DNA of 42,166 nucleotides. Origin: Fidelibacterota bacterium. GTDB taxonomy: Bacteria > Fidelibacterota > UBA8477 > JABMPR01. Each line of letters opens with the position of its first letter. Position 1 is the stretch's first letter. This document shows, piece by piece, positions 7,978 through 15,411 of the stretch. A model generated the notes under the pieces. That model saw only the letters and a list, made by a program, of their open reading frames with translations. It was not told the origin of the DNA and made no database searches. Location of the stretch: the NCBI GenBank assembly GCA_024278595.1, contig JAJRSW010000121.1, forward strand, positions 1 through 42,166, read 5' to 3'. The position numbers and the translations under genes are program-made.

Positions 7978-9159
7978 ATGAACAGAATTATCACAAAGAG
8001 CAGCCTGATCCTGATCTTATTTAGTTTAGGTTTGCTGGGGTGCAAGAGCAACGCCATGGACCCAATCTATAATCCAAATGAGTTCACACTTTTGATCGCA
8101 GCCAGCAATGATGGGGAAGTAGGACCCTGCGGCTGAAAGTCTAATCCACTTGGCGGTCTTGCCAGGAAGCAAACTGTTTTAAAGGGATTGATGGAAACTG
8201 AAGCCACTTATTTTATTGATGCTGGTGATGCATTTTTCAAAAACCCCTACGTTGTTCAATCTAAACGAGAAAAGTTAACTGCCACAGCTGAAGCGATCTT
8301 ACAATCCTATAATATTATGGGATGTCAGGTCATGAATATCGGCATGAATGATCTGGCAGCCGGTTATGATTTTATTGAAAAATTGCAGGATCAGGCCGAT
8401 TTCCCATTCATCTCAGCCAATATAATGCAGGTAAATACTGAAAAGCTACTGTTCGCAGAAAGTGCCATTATCAGGACTCAAGCTAAGACGCTTGGATTTG
8501 TGGGGGTGACCATTGGCGACAAGCGCCTGAAAGAATTTACTTTTTCTGACCCCGTAGAAGCAGCCAATAGAGCAGTGGCAGCATTAAGGGATAAAGTGGA
8601 TCTGGTCTTTTTATTGGCAAATGTGGATGATCGGACCGAGACAACCCTGACCAAGGAAGTGGCAGGTATTGATTTTCTGATCCGTTCAAAGACCGGTTCG
8701 ATGTACCGTAATCCCAAAGAAAAAAATGATGTTGTCATTATCCGCAACGGGAAACAGGGTAAATATGCTGGTGCGCTTAAGATCACTCAGGTAGATAAGG
8801 TCTCAAAATTGAAAAATGTGAGTGCGCAAAGAACCCGGATAAAATTTACCGATAATAGACTCCAGGCTTTGTCCAGGGATCTGGAAGTGGGCCAGACTCT
8901 TGAAGAACGTTATGCCGAAGATGAAAAAAGACTCCAACTGATCAAACGTCTCCAAAAGGAGAAACAGGATAATATGGAGCTGATCAAAACCCTGAAGAAT
9001 AGCTATTTCTATGAGCCGATCCCCCTAAATGATAAGGTGGAAGATGCACCTGAGGTTGCTGAGATCGTGGCTGATTATATGCCAAAAAAGAATAAAACCA
9101 GTACTAAAGACCAGGCGAAAGCTGCTCTAAAAGAAAAGCAGGCACCCAGGATCAAATAG
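7978..9159 (+). CDS. UshA/5'-nucleotidase-like lipoprotein, predicted selenoprotein (UGA = Sec at codon 53)
   Basis: ATG 7978 opens a lipoprotein signal peptide (MNRIITKSSLILILFSLGLL, then GC; lipobox Cys22). The frame then meets TGA at 8134-8136 inside GEVGPCG-(TGA)-KSNPLGGLARK and continues uninterrupted to TAG at 9159, giving 393 residues with Sec53. The first ATG after the TGA (8188) would give 323 residues lacking the leader and the GGLAR motif. The layout follows the UshA/metallophosphatase family: GGLAR(K), then FIDAGDAFF, MNIGMNDLAAGYDFI (where GNHEFD-like sequence is usual), FPFISANI, TLGFVGVTI. Several classic metal ligands look absent, so catalysis is doubtful. From memory, relatives carry CxC at the CG-stop position, so this would be CxU, a possible redox or metal site at the envelope surface. 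The last 90 residues are charged and probably coiled coil. A SECIS-like hairpin lies 18 nt downstream of the UGA. A simple nonsense mutation is the alternative. Confidence 0.82.
8134..8166 (+). promoter_or_regulatory. Bacterial SECIS element (UGA plus downstream hairpin)
   Basis: The UGA at 8134-8136 is followed by a hairpin: 5' arm CUUGGC (8149-8154), loop GGUCUU (8155-8160), 3' arm GCCAGG (8161-8166), giving six pairs including one U-G. The loop begins 18 nt after the UGA. As I recall it, the E. coli fdhF SECIS also begins its GGUCU apical loop 18 nt after the UGA, and the loop G and U are the SelB contacts. The hairpin also encodes the family motif GGLAR, so some base identity is protein-constrained, but the complementary arms are not required by the protein. 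Confidence 0.78.
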
Positions 9160-9182
9160 AAGTAGACTAATATGTGTGACAA

Positions 9183-9217
9183 AAAAAGAGGCTGAATTAT
9201 TCAGCCTCTTTTTTTTT
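9183..9217. terminator. Bidirectional intrinsic terminator
   Basis: A perfect 10-bp stem AAGAGGCTGA (9186-9195) / TCAGCCTCTT (9201-9210) with loop ATTAT is flanked by an A-run on the left (9181-9187) and a T-run on the right (9209-9217). It therefore works on both strands: for the 7978-9159 gene on plus, and for the tRNA on minus, which converge here. Confidence 0.9.
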
Positions 9218-9218
9218 G

Positions 9219-9291
9219 AGCGAGAGACCGGACTCGAACCGGCGACAACCACGTTGGCAACGTGGAGCTCTACCAACTGAGCTACTCTCGC
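9219..9291 (-). tRNA. tRNA-Gly (anticodon GCC)
   Basis: On the minus strand the sequence folds as a full cloverleaf: acceptor GCGAGAG pairs with CTCTCGC, D-arm with AGCTCAGTTGGTAGAGCT, anticodon stem CCACG/CGTGG with loop TTGCCAA (anticodon GCC), and T-arm GCCGG-TTCGAGT-CCGGT. The length is 73 nt including discriminator T at 9219. CCA is not encoded; TCAAAA follows the acceptor. Confidence 0.96.
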
Positions 9292-9611
9292 GTTCCTTTT
9301 GTCGGCCATCTGTTGATGGCTTAAAAGCGGCGAGAATATAAATCGAGTGGGGGGTGTGGCAAATAGTTTTTGATTCAAATATTTAGTTTGTAATTTCACA
9401 TTGCTTGCTATGGTATTTTTCGTCCAGGTTCCATATCAAAATAATATAATTGTAGATCAGAACTTTACAGTAAGGAGCTTGTAAAGGACCTGAAAAAAAG
9501 TCTGAAACAATAATATTAACAGTGTATAAGGTCAAGTTGTATGTGATTGGCATGTGCTTTGTGAAAAGGGCTGGCGTGCAAGCAAACCAAATAGCCCTAA
9601 AGGAGGCAATC
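9292..9611. other. Intergenic region between tRNA-Gly and the TonB-domain gene
   Basis: This 320-bp stretch holds the predicted tRNA promoter on the minus strand. The open frames here (minus 9383-9685 and the upstream extension of the TonB-domain gene from 9522) do not look like protein. Apart from the ribosome binding site at its right edge (AAAGGAGG at about 9599-9606) I see no other feature. Confidence 0.5.
9335..9362 (-). promoter_or_regulatory. Predicted sigma-70-type promoter for tRNA-Gly
   Basis: On the minus strand, TTGCCA (9357-9362) and TATATT (9335-9340) are separated by 16 nt, placing a start site about 35-40 nt before the tRNA 5' end at 9291. Match to the E. coli consensus is by eye. 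Confidence 0.45.
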
Positions 9612-9980
9612 ATGAACAAAATCAAACTAACCATCAGTAATGTGATCCTATTGGTCGCTGCCCTAAGCGTCTCAGCGGAACCCAAAGTAAAGGCTGAATG
9701 TTGTCAACCCAGCCCAGTCGGCGGCATCGATGCATTAAAAGCCAACACCCAGTTTCCAGTGTGGGCTCAGGAATATGACCTGGAAGGAGATGTATTGCTT
9801 AATTTTCAAGTTGATATCTATGGGAATGTTTCTGACATCCAGGTAAGCGAAAGTGGTGGGGACCTGTTTGACGAATCGGCAATTGATGCGGTGTTAAGAA
9901 CTGATTGGAACCCGGCCAGGCAGGCTGGTGATGCAGTAGCGGTAACATACCTGCTGCCGTTCCACTTTCGTTCCAAATGA
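9612..9980 (+). CDS. Small exported protein with TonB C-terminal domain
   Basis: A 122-residue product: N-terminal signal peptide (MNKIKLTISNVILLVAALSV, SAEP cleavage region), then a TonB_C fold (about 40-120). Family features include FPVWAQEYDLEGDVLLNFQV, DIYGNVSDIQVSESGGDLFDESAIDAV, W-N-PARQAGDAV and a final FHFRSK. Unlike true TonB it lacks a Pro-rich periplasmic linker, so it probably sits free in the periplasm or is processed, rather than bridging to ExbBD. The start at 9612 has a near-perfect AAAGGAGG 6 nt upstream; the longer frame from 9522 is rejected. Two adjacent Cys (ECCQP) soon after the leader are unusual. It stands alone, without exbB/exbD. Confidence 0.82.
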   Translation: MNKIKLTISNVILLVAALSVSAEPKVKAECCQPSPVGGIDALKANTQFPVWAQEYDLEGDVLLNFQVDIYGNVSDIQVSESGGDLFDESAIDAVLRTDWNPARQAGDAVAVTYLLPFHFRSK

Positions 9981-10178
9981 TCATTGATCCACCAGTTTTT
10001 TGACAGATCGTCCCTTTATTCAATATTGATGAGCTCGCAAAAAGTATTTAGAAAATCACATAACATGCCCTATAACCTTTAAATACAACCGCTTACGACA
10101 TATACACGTAAAGCAATAAATAACAACACTACCTCTGCGGCCTGCGGGAGGGACTCTCTGCGGGGGCGTCAATATTAG

Positions 10179-10214
10179 ACAGGCAGAATGCAGACGTATT
10201 CTGCCTGTTTTATT
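10179..10214 (+). terminator. Intrinsic terminator
   Basis: An 11-bp perfect stem ACAGGCAGAAT (10179-10189) / ATTCTGCCTGT (10198-10208) with loop GCAGACGT, followed by TTTATTT. Confidence 0.75.
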
Positions 10215-10220
10215 TACCCT

Positions 10221-10384
10221 GAATAATTCATAGCCACGAAGTCACGAAGGCACAAAATTTTAAAAAATATATGCTTAGCAAAAATTATCCCTCACAGATG
10301 CAAATAGTTCTGTTTAAAATGATCTTGTTCATAACTTTAATAATCTTCCTGGCTTAGTGTCTTCGTGGCAATAATTCATGAATA
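10221..10384. repeat. Inverted-repeat element with CACGAAG motifs (MITE- or REP-like)
   Basis: The left arm GAATAATTCATAGCCACGAA (10221-10240, continuing GTCACGAAGGCAC) is matched in inverted form on the right (about 10347-10384), whose reverse complement reads ATGAATTATTGCCACGAAG then ACACTAAG. Shared core: GCCACGAAGnCACnAAG plus an ATAATTCAT-like outer part. The 90 bp between the arms are AT-rich and non-coding. Short palindromic elements with CACGAAG repeats occur in intergenic DNA of many environmental bacteria; mobility here is unproven. Confidence 0.5.
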
Positions 10385-10391
10385 ATGCAGG

Positions 10392-10688
10392 TTACAAGGG
10401 TTTGATATGTATCTCAATCTTTACCATGTTGTATTTAAGTGTTTTTAAAGCATCCATGGCAGCATCAATATCCAGACTGAAACTTTCCGGGTTGCCATAA
10501 TTGAGTAGGTGCGGAACAGATAGCGGATAGGCCCCTGCGATCTTTTCGAGAGTCGCAAAAGTAGGGTCTGCTAACCCCCGTTCCAACTTACTTATATAAC
10601 TTCCATTCAGACCAGCTTTGTCAGCCAGCTCTTTCTGGAGAAGTTGGTGGGATTCTCGAACCCTTCGCAATTGTTTACCGATGTCCAT
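10392..10688 (-). CDS. XRE-family helix-turn-helix regulator
   Basis: A 98-residue product. The HTH_3 domain occupies about 4-62: GKQLRRVRESHQLLQKELAD, then AGLNGSYISKLERGLADPTF and TLEKIAGAYPLSVPHLL, the cro/CI pattern with recognition helix at NGSYISKLERG. The remaining 35 residues form a short alternating tail (KYNMVKIEIHIKPL), possibly a dimerisation strand. GGAGA lies about 8 nt before ATG 10688. It is isolated and divergent from pcm, whose promoter region it shares (141 bp), so it may autoregulate or act on pcm; target unknown. Confidence 0.88.
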   Translation of the reverse strand: MDIGKQLRRVRESHQLLQKELADKAGLNGSYISKLERGLADPTFATLEKIAGAYPLSVPHLLNYGNPESFSLDIDAAMDALKTLKYNMVKIEIHIKPL

Positions 10689-10829
10689 ATCAGAAATCTC
10701 CCCATTTAGAGTTGCCGCCAGTCGTCCTGGCGTCTTGAAAGAAGTCCTTGAATATAAAAGTTTTAGAGCGATTTATTAATGATTTTCGATAAGTTAATGA
10801 ATGCAAGACTATTCGGGTTAAATTGAAAC

Positions 10830-11516
10830 ATGAGATCTGGTTTGGATTATGATGATGCTTATGAATTGCGCCAAGAAATGGTTGAACGTCAACTGGCGGA
10901 TCGTGGGATATACCGCACAGACATCCTGGAAGTGTTCCAGGATACCCCGAGACATCTATTCATTCCTGATTTCGATCTGACTGAAGCCTATGCCGATCAT
11001 CCACTGCCCATCAAAGCGGGTCAAACCATTAGTCAACCCTATATCGTCGCACTAATGATCCAGTATCTTGAACCAGCGCTGAGTCACAAAATTCTCGAAA
11101 TTGGAAGTGGTAGTGGCTATGCGACTGCCATCTTATCAAAATTATGTCAGCACATCGATGCATTGGAAGTTTATCAGGCCTTGGTGGAGGCCTCCCGCGA
11201 GACGCTGAAACAACTTTCCATTGCTAATGTTACGCTCATGCATAAGAGTGCCTGGGAACAAATGAATGGAGCAACGGTATACGATCGTATCATTCTGTGG
11301 GCCAGTCCTCCCCGGATCCCGAGCCACATATTTGACAGATTGGGAGAAGGTGGTATTCTGGTTGCACCGGAGGGGAAGCGCGACCAGTATGTATGGATAT
11401 ACAAGAAGAACCAGGGACGGTTAGAGCAGACAAAAAAAGATGCCGTCAGATTCGTGCCCCTGGTTTCAGGTTCTACCCAGGAGATTGACGGCACAATGAG
11501 AGGTTATGATGAATAA
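10830..11516 (+). CDS. pcm: Protein-L-isoaspartate O-methyltransferase
   Basis: Methylates isoaspartyl residues in aged proteins using SAM, starting their repair. The 228-residue sequence has the family's N-terminal helical part (MVERQLADRGI, VFQDTPRHLFIP), the substrate-loop motif GQTISQPYIVALM (about 65-77), and SAM-binding motif I ILEIGSGSGYATAIL (about 88-102). It ends with GDGTMRGYDE-like sequence. ATG 10830 has no strong ribosome binding site nearby; the length and start fit the family. Its 3' end overlaps the PspC gene, so the two are probably co-translated. Confidence 0.93.
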   Translation: MRSGLDYDDAYELRQEMVERQLADRGIYRTDILEVFQDTPRHLFIPDFDLTEAYADHPLPIKAGQTISQPYIVALMIQYLEPALSHKILEIGSGSGYATAILSKLCQHIDALEVYQALVEASRETLKQLSIANVTLMHKSAWEQMNGATVYDRIILWASPPRIPSHIFDRLGEGGILVAPEGKRDQYVWIYKKNQGRLEQTKKDAVRFVPLVSGSTQEIDGTMRGYDE

Positions 11517-12138
11517 ATTATATAAATCAAATAAAGACAAAATATTTGATGGCGTTTGCGGTGGTTTTGGTGAGTATTTTAATATTGACCCGGTCATCAT
11601 TCGCTTATTATGGGTAGTTATGGTAATTTTCGGAGGTACCGGTGTTCTGGCCTACGTGATCGCCATGCTGATCATTCCAAAAGATCCTGATCAAACCGCA
11701 GATAAGAGTCAGGGAACCGCTATAGACCCCACGCTTTATTCCCATCGGTTCTGGGGAATATTGCTCATTCTGGCAGGTCTGTTATTACTCGTGGGACTGA
11801 TCGGTCCGGTAGGGGGGATCTTTGCGGGTGTGGCCATTGTAATGGGTAGTGTTGTTTGGTCAGTGCTCGTCATCGGACTGGGTCTGTATCTCTTTTTTAA
11901 TCGATCCGATCAGGTGGACCTCAAAGCATCTGTGAACCAGGTGTTTCCAGAAGGTAAAAAACTCTATCGATCAAGAGGGGATAAGCGTCTCGCAGGCGTT
12001 TGTGGAGGTATTGGCGCCTATTTTAAAGTGGACTCGAATATCATTCGTATTTTTTGGACCCTGGCAACTCTGGGCTCATTTGGATTTGGTGTCCTGGCAT
12101 ATCTGATTCTAGCAATATATCTAACTGAAGCAGAATAA
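11509..12138 (+). CDS. Membrane protein with two PspC domains
   Basis: Two PspC domains bracket the 209-residue protein: KLYKSNKDKIFDGVCGGFGE near the N-terminus and KLYRSRGDKRLAGVCGGIGA at about 152, each followed by Y-F-x-V/I-D and a transmembrane helix. Two or three further hydrophobic segments (about 82-130) lie between. PspC proteins are inner-membrane sensors of envelope stress in the phage-shock response, but duplicated stand-alone forms have no assigned role. Two ATGs lie at 11506 and 11509; I prefer 11509 (GAGAGG upstream), but either is possible. It overlaps pcm by 8-11 nt. Confidence 0.88.
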   Translation: MNKLYKSNKDKIFDGVCGGFGEYFNIDPVIIRLLWVVMVIFGGTGVLAYVIAMLIIPKDPDQTADKSQGTAIDPTLYSHRFWGILLILAGLLLLVGLIGPVGGIFAGVAIVMGSVVWSVLVIGLGLYLFFNRSDQVDLKASVNQVFPEGKKLYRSRGDKRLAGVCGGIGAYFKVDSNIIRIFWTLATLGSFGFGVLAYLILAIYLTEAE

Positions 12139-12169
12139 ACGAACCAGGGGTAAGCGTATCAGCATAGCT

Positions 12170-13843
12170 TTGAAACAACGTTTTATTGTACGATGGTGCC
12201 CAAGGAGTATCCCGGTGATGCTCCTTTTCTTTGGACTGCTCCTGAGTATCCAGGCCCAGGGGGTCTTCGAGAGAGGTACTTTCACCAGCATTCCAAGTGG
12301 GAAGCATGTGAATCACAGTTATTATGGAATCTGGAATATTTATTTCGCTGTAGAGGATGGCGTTCTGGTGTATGATCATCATAACGAAAAATGGCTGGAT
12401 CCAATCACCGTCAGCGATGGCTTGCTCCAATACCCTGTTCTCCTGGTCTGGGAGGATCGTGGAACTCAGGATGTCTGGATTATTACACCTGATTATGTCT
12501 TTGTGTATGATCTGCTCACGGGCTGGATGACCAATGCCACCCTTCCCAAAGATTCAAATTTCGCTGGTGTCTACGAATTAGGGATCACTGACCGGTATGT
12601 CGTGGTAACTGCGGTAAAAGAAGAGCGGAGTGAGAACTATTCTGCCATCTACTTGAAGAGTTCCGGTACCTTTAAAAATTGGGGCGAGGACACATCCCTG
12701 GATCTTGATTGGGACAATGTTAAAAAGATCGCTACCATCGACCCTGGCTTGGAGGATATTTATGAATCACTGCCTCTGCAGGTGATCCAGAATGGCGGAT
12801 TTGATGCTGATGGTCTCCTGCACCTGGATGGTTATCCAACCCGCTCAGTTAGTTCTGTATCAGCCCTTTCTGGTGGCAGGGGATCGGGTGAAGCATTTCT
12901 CAGTACTTACGGCATGGGCATATTTTACCAGAAGCTCCCCGGTACCAGGTTCACTGCGCTACCCTTTGGTCTGTTATCACCGGATGTCATGTGCCTGGTT
13001 GCTGATGATCAGCAGCTGATAATCGGTGGCCGGGCTGGATTGACGTTTTTGGACGGCTTCCAGGCGGAATATGATGAAGCAATTCGGGATCCTGCCTTTG
13101 ATTATTCATTTATTTCGGCCATCGATAAAACTGAATCTGAACTGTGGATTGCTGCCCGCGGAGGCATATTTAAAAGAACGGCGGGTAAGCGTAGTTGGGA
13201 GCGGATCATCACCAAAAAGGACCTGGTCAGCCAACGGATCTACTCCATCGCCAGTGGAAGTGATGGAAACCTGATGGTGGCAACAGAGCGCAATGCCTAT
13301 TTATATCACAGTTCCGGTCTCAGATTGCAGACGCTTTTCCCGGATGGTCTTGATTGGCCAGTTTTCAACATTAATTATACCCAGGGGAAGTATTACCTCT
13401 CGACTTACTATGGCTTGTATATTTATGATGAGGCAAATTTAAGTTTTCTGGGACGGATTAACAGTTATGGTGACTTCCTTGCTCCAGCTGCAAATTCAGC
13501 CATTGATCCAGTATACGAAAGTGTACTTCAGGGGGAGATATTGTGGGTCAGCACGCATCGGGGCTTGGTTCAATTCCAGCTCGTTCAGGAAAAAGGCTCA
13601 GCCTACCTGGCGCCACAAACTCCTTTTAGACCGCGAGGATTAGCCCAGGTGGGCAAACGGGTTTGGGTCGGGACAGATCTGGGACTTTTTAGTTTTGAGC
13701 CCACTAACGCATCCTGGCGACACTACACCGTCAATGATGGTCTAGCCAGCAATTTTGTGACTGATTTAGTAGCAATTGACAACTATATTTGGCTTGGTAC
13801 AAATCTAGGACTAACGAGGATAGTGTGGCGAAATCTATATTGA
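12170..13843 (+). CDS. Exported beta-propeller protein (two-component-sensor-type propeller)
   Basis: A 557-residue product with a signal peptide ending near SIQAQG-VF, from a TTG start at 12170; ATG at codon 17 would cut into the leader. Repeated blades with the ligand-sensor propeller signature are visible throughout: NHSYYGIWNIYFAVEDGVLV, ISAIDKTESELWIAARGGIF, YSIASGSDGNLMVATERNAY, RVWVGTDLGLFSFEP, LASNFVTDLVAIDNYIWLGT, NLGLTRI. There is no transmembrane helix, kinase or T9SS sorting domain after the propeller, so it ends as a free periplasmic or exported propeller. The GWxTD lipoprotein gene starts inside its last codons, so the pair is translationally coupled and may form a complex. PorZ of T9SS also uses such blades, but similarity to PorZ specifically is not shown. 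Confidence 0.75.
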   Translation: MKQRFIVRWCPRSIPVMLLFFGLLLSIQAQGVFERGTFTSIPSGKHVNHSYYGIWNIYFAVEDGVLVYDHHNEKWLDPITVSDGLLQYPVLLVWEDRGTQDVWIITPDYVFVYDLLTGWMTNATLPKDSNFAGVYELGITDRYVVVTAVKEERSENYSAIYLKSSGTFKNWGEDTSLDLDWDNVKKIATIDPGLEDIYESLPLQVIQNGGFDADGLLHLDGYPTRSVSSVSALSGGRGSGEAFLSTYGMGIFYQKLPGTRFTALPFGLLSPDVMCLVADDQQLIIGGRAGLTFLDGFQAEYDEAIRDPAFDYSFISAIDKTESELWIAARGGIFKRTAGKRSWERIITKKDLVSQRIYSIASGSDGNLMVATERNAYLYHSSGLRLQTLFPDGLDWPVFNINYTQGKYYLSTYYGLYIYDEANLSFLGRINSYGDFLAPAANSAIDPVYESVLQGEILWVSTHRGLVQFQLVQEKGSAYLAPQTPFRPRGLAQVGKRVWVGTDLGLFSFEPTNASWRHYTVNDGLASNFVTDLVAIDNYIWLGTNLGLTRIVWRNLY

Positions 13844-15093
13844 CATCTGCAGCAAAGATTTTTTTCGTAATTATACTGATTATCGGATGCAGTGACCAGG
13901 CCGTCAAACAGGAAAAGGATCTGACCTTACCTGACTTTTCATTTGTAGGTCTTTCCGAACCGCTGGCTGATAAAAAGAACATCAAAGTTTCAGTGCATGT
14001 TAAAATCCCCTACACCGAACTGCAATTTACCCGTACTGGGGATCGGTTTCTTGCTCGCTACGAAATTGGGGTCAATATTGCCGATCAGGATAATGAGCGT
14101 ATTGCCGGCAAGATCTGGAGTGATTCACTTTGGTTGGACAGCTATCAGGATACCCGGAAAACTGACAATAAAGTTATGTCCGAGTACAGTTTTGTGGTCC
14201 CGGCCTCTGAATTGATGATCAAAGTCAGGGTAACGGATCTTTACACCAAAAAATCGCGGATCCTAAGTGATGAAGTTGATCATTCCAAGATGTATGCAGG
14301 CGCATTGGCCCTGGGCAATATCATGTTGATCGGGGACCGCCCTCAGACCGATAACGACCTCCTCATGGATCAATCATTCTATGAGATCATTGATACTCTC
14401 CAATTTCAGGCTCGCCTCATGGGGGAACGCCAACCCTATACGATTAGTTATGAACTAATCGTGAAAAATGAATTAAAGCTTAGCCATAGTATGGTTCTGG
14501 ATCACGAAGGACCTGTCGATTCCCTACTTACGTTTACCGTTCCTTTGACTGATATGCACTTCACCAATTACACCCTCAAGCTCAAAGCGGAAGATGGGGA
14601 TGGAAATACTGTTAACACCAGAACCCATTTCAGAGTGCGCATCCGAGGTATAAATTTTGATGTGGGCAACCTGGAAGAAGCTGTCAGGCAACTGATCTAC
14701 ATTGCCGATGACCGGGTAATCCGTAAGATCCTTTCAGGGAGTGATGAGCGGATAGCAGCTGAATTTAAAGAATTCTGGGCCAGTATTGATCCCACACCTG
14801 GCAGTCCTGAAAATGAATTAATGGCAGAGTACTATCGCAGGGTCGCCTTCTCAATCGAGGCCTTCACAGTCGTTCAGGATGGGTGGAGGACCGATAGAGG
14901 GATGATCTATATTCTGTTTGGACCACCGGATGAAATCCAAAGAGGTCCTTTTGAATTGGACCGCAAGCCGTATCAGGTCTGGGAATATTACCGTCTGGGT
15001 AAACAGTTCGTCTTCAGTGATGAGACCGGATTTGGGGACTATCGGCTTGACAAAAATTATCTCAATCAAAATGATTGGCGATTCCGCTATTAA
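13825..15093 (+). CDS. GWxTD-domain lipoprotein
   Basis: A GTG start at 13825 (GAGGA upstream) gives 422 residues with a lipoprotein leader VAKSILTSAAKIFFVIILII then GC. The middle (about 30-270) is beta-rich, with Ig-like repeats (YSFVVPASELMIKVRVTDLY; TNYTLKLKAEDGDGNTV). The C-terminal GWxTD domain shows GWRTDRGMIYILFGPPDEIQ at about residue 353, then VWEYYRLGKQFVFSDETGFG. This domain is common in FCB and Acidobacteriota genomes and its molecular function is unknown to me. The longer frame from 13789 would place 12 extra residues before the leader and lacks a better ribosome binding site. It overlaps the propeller gene by 19 nt. Confidence 0.88.
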   Translation: MAKSILTSAAKIFFVIILIIGCSDQAVKQEKDLTLPDFSFVGLSEPLADKKNIKVSVHVKIPYTELQFTRTGDRFLARYEIGVNIADQDNERIAGKIWSDSLWLDSYQDTRKTDNKVMSEYSFVVPASELMIKVRVTDLYTKKSRILSDEVDHSKMYAGALALGNIMLIGDRPQTDNDLLMDQSFYEIIDTLQFQARLMGERQPYTISYELIVKNELKLSHSMVLDHEGPVDSLLTFTVPLTDMHFTNYTLKLKAEDGDGNTVNTRTHFRVRIRGINFDVGNLEEAVRQLIYIADDRVIRKILSGSDERIAAEFKEFWASIDPTPGSPENELMAEYYRRVAFSIEAFTVVQDGWRTDRGMIYILFGPPDEIQRGPFELDRKPYQVWEYYRLGKQFVFSDETGFGDYRLDKNYLNQNDWRFRY

Positions 15094-15411
15094 TTAAAAT
15101 GGAGATCCCTGGAACCCAGGGGCGTCTATTGTAAAAACTAAAAGACAGTATTTATGGTGTCGGCACACCAAGTGCTGTCCGCTCAAGGCGATCAAATAAT
15201 GCAATTTCGAGATCGGTGGAAATCTCAGATCATCCGAAGCTATCCATGCTTCAATTTAAACCCATAAAATATCATACTCCGGACCTAATTAATAAGTGCT
15301 ATTGCACAAAATATTTCTAGATTTCACATTGCCTCAAAAAAGTGTTTGAGGCCGAGGATAAAGTATTAAAAATTCAAGACCTGAAAGCACTTTTCAGGCA
15401 CGAGAGGGCAG
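15094..15411. other. Intergenic region upstream of mreB
   Basis: 318 bp without a convincing ORF. A perfect 6-bp hairpin CCCTGG-AAC-CCAGGG (15107-15121) follows the GWxTD stop but lacks a U-tract, so it is at most a weak terminator. A second small stem GAGAT/ATCTC lies near 15210-15227. The region probably carries the mre operon promoter, but I could not pick out a clear -35/-10 pair. I see no known riboswitch pattern. Confidence 0.4.

Larger units (their letters stand above)
9981..10391. other. 411-bp intergenic region with terminator and inverted-repeat element
   Basis: No convincing ORF. It contains a direct repeat of CTCTGCGG around 10132-10160, a strong hairpin at 10179-10208 and an inverted repeat with CACGAAG motifs at 10221-10384. 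The hairpin is about 200 bp past the TonB-domain gene, so it either ends a long 3' UTR or ends an independent small transcript. Confidence 0.5.

Noticed and set aside
8134-8136. Genome-wide UGA reassignment (Trp or Gly) to explain the internal TGA
   Set aside because: Many genes here end with TGA in tight ATGA overlaps (for example mrdA-rodA and ftsE-ftsX), so UGA is a working stop. The recoding appears local to the hairpin.
9383-9685. Minus-strand 100-residue ORF
   Set aside because: It overlaps the TonB-domain start and its ribosome binding site, and has low-complexity, non-protein-like content.
15094-15411. Riboswitch or leader peptide before mreB
   Set aside because: Small hairpins are present but no recognised aptamer pattern, no terminator U-tract and no short ORF with a good ribosome binding site.
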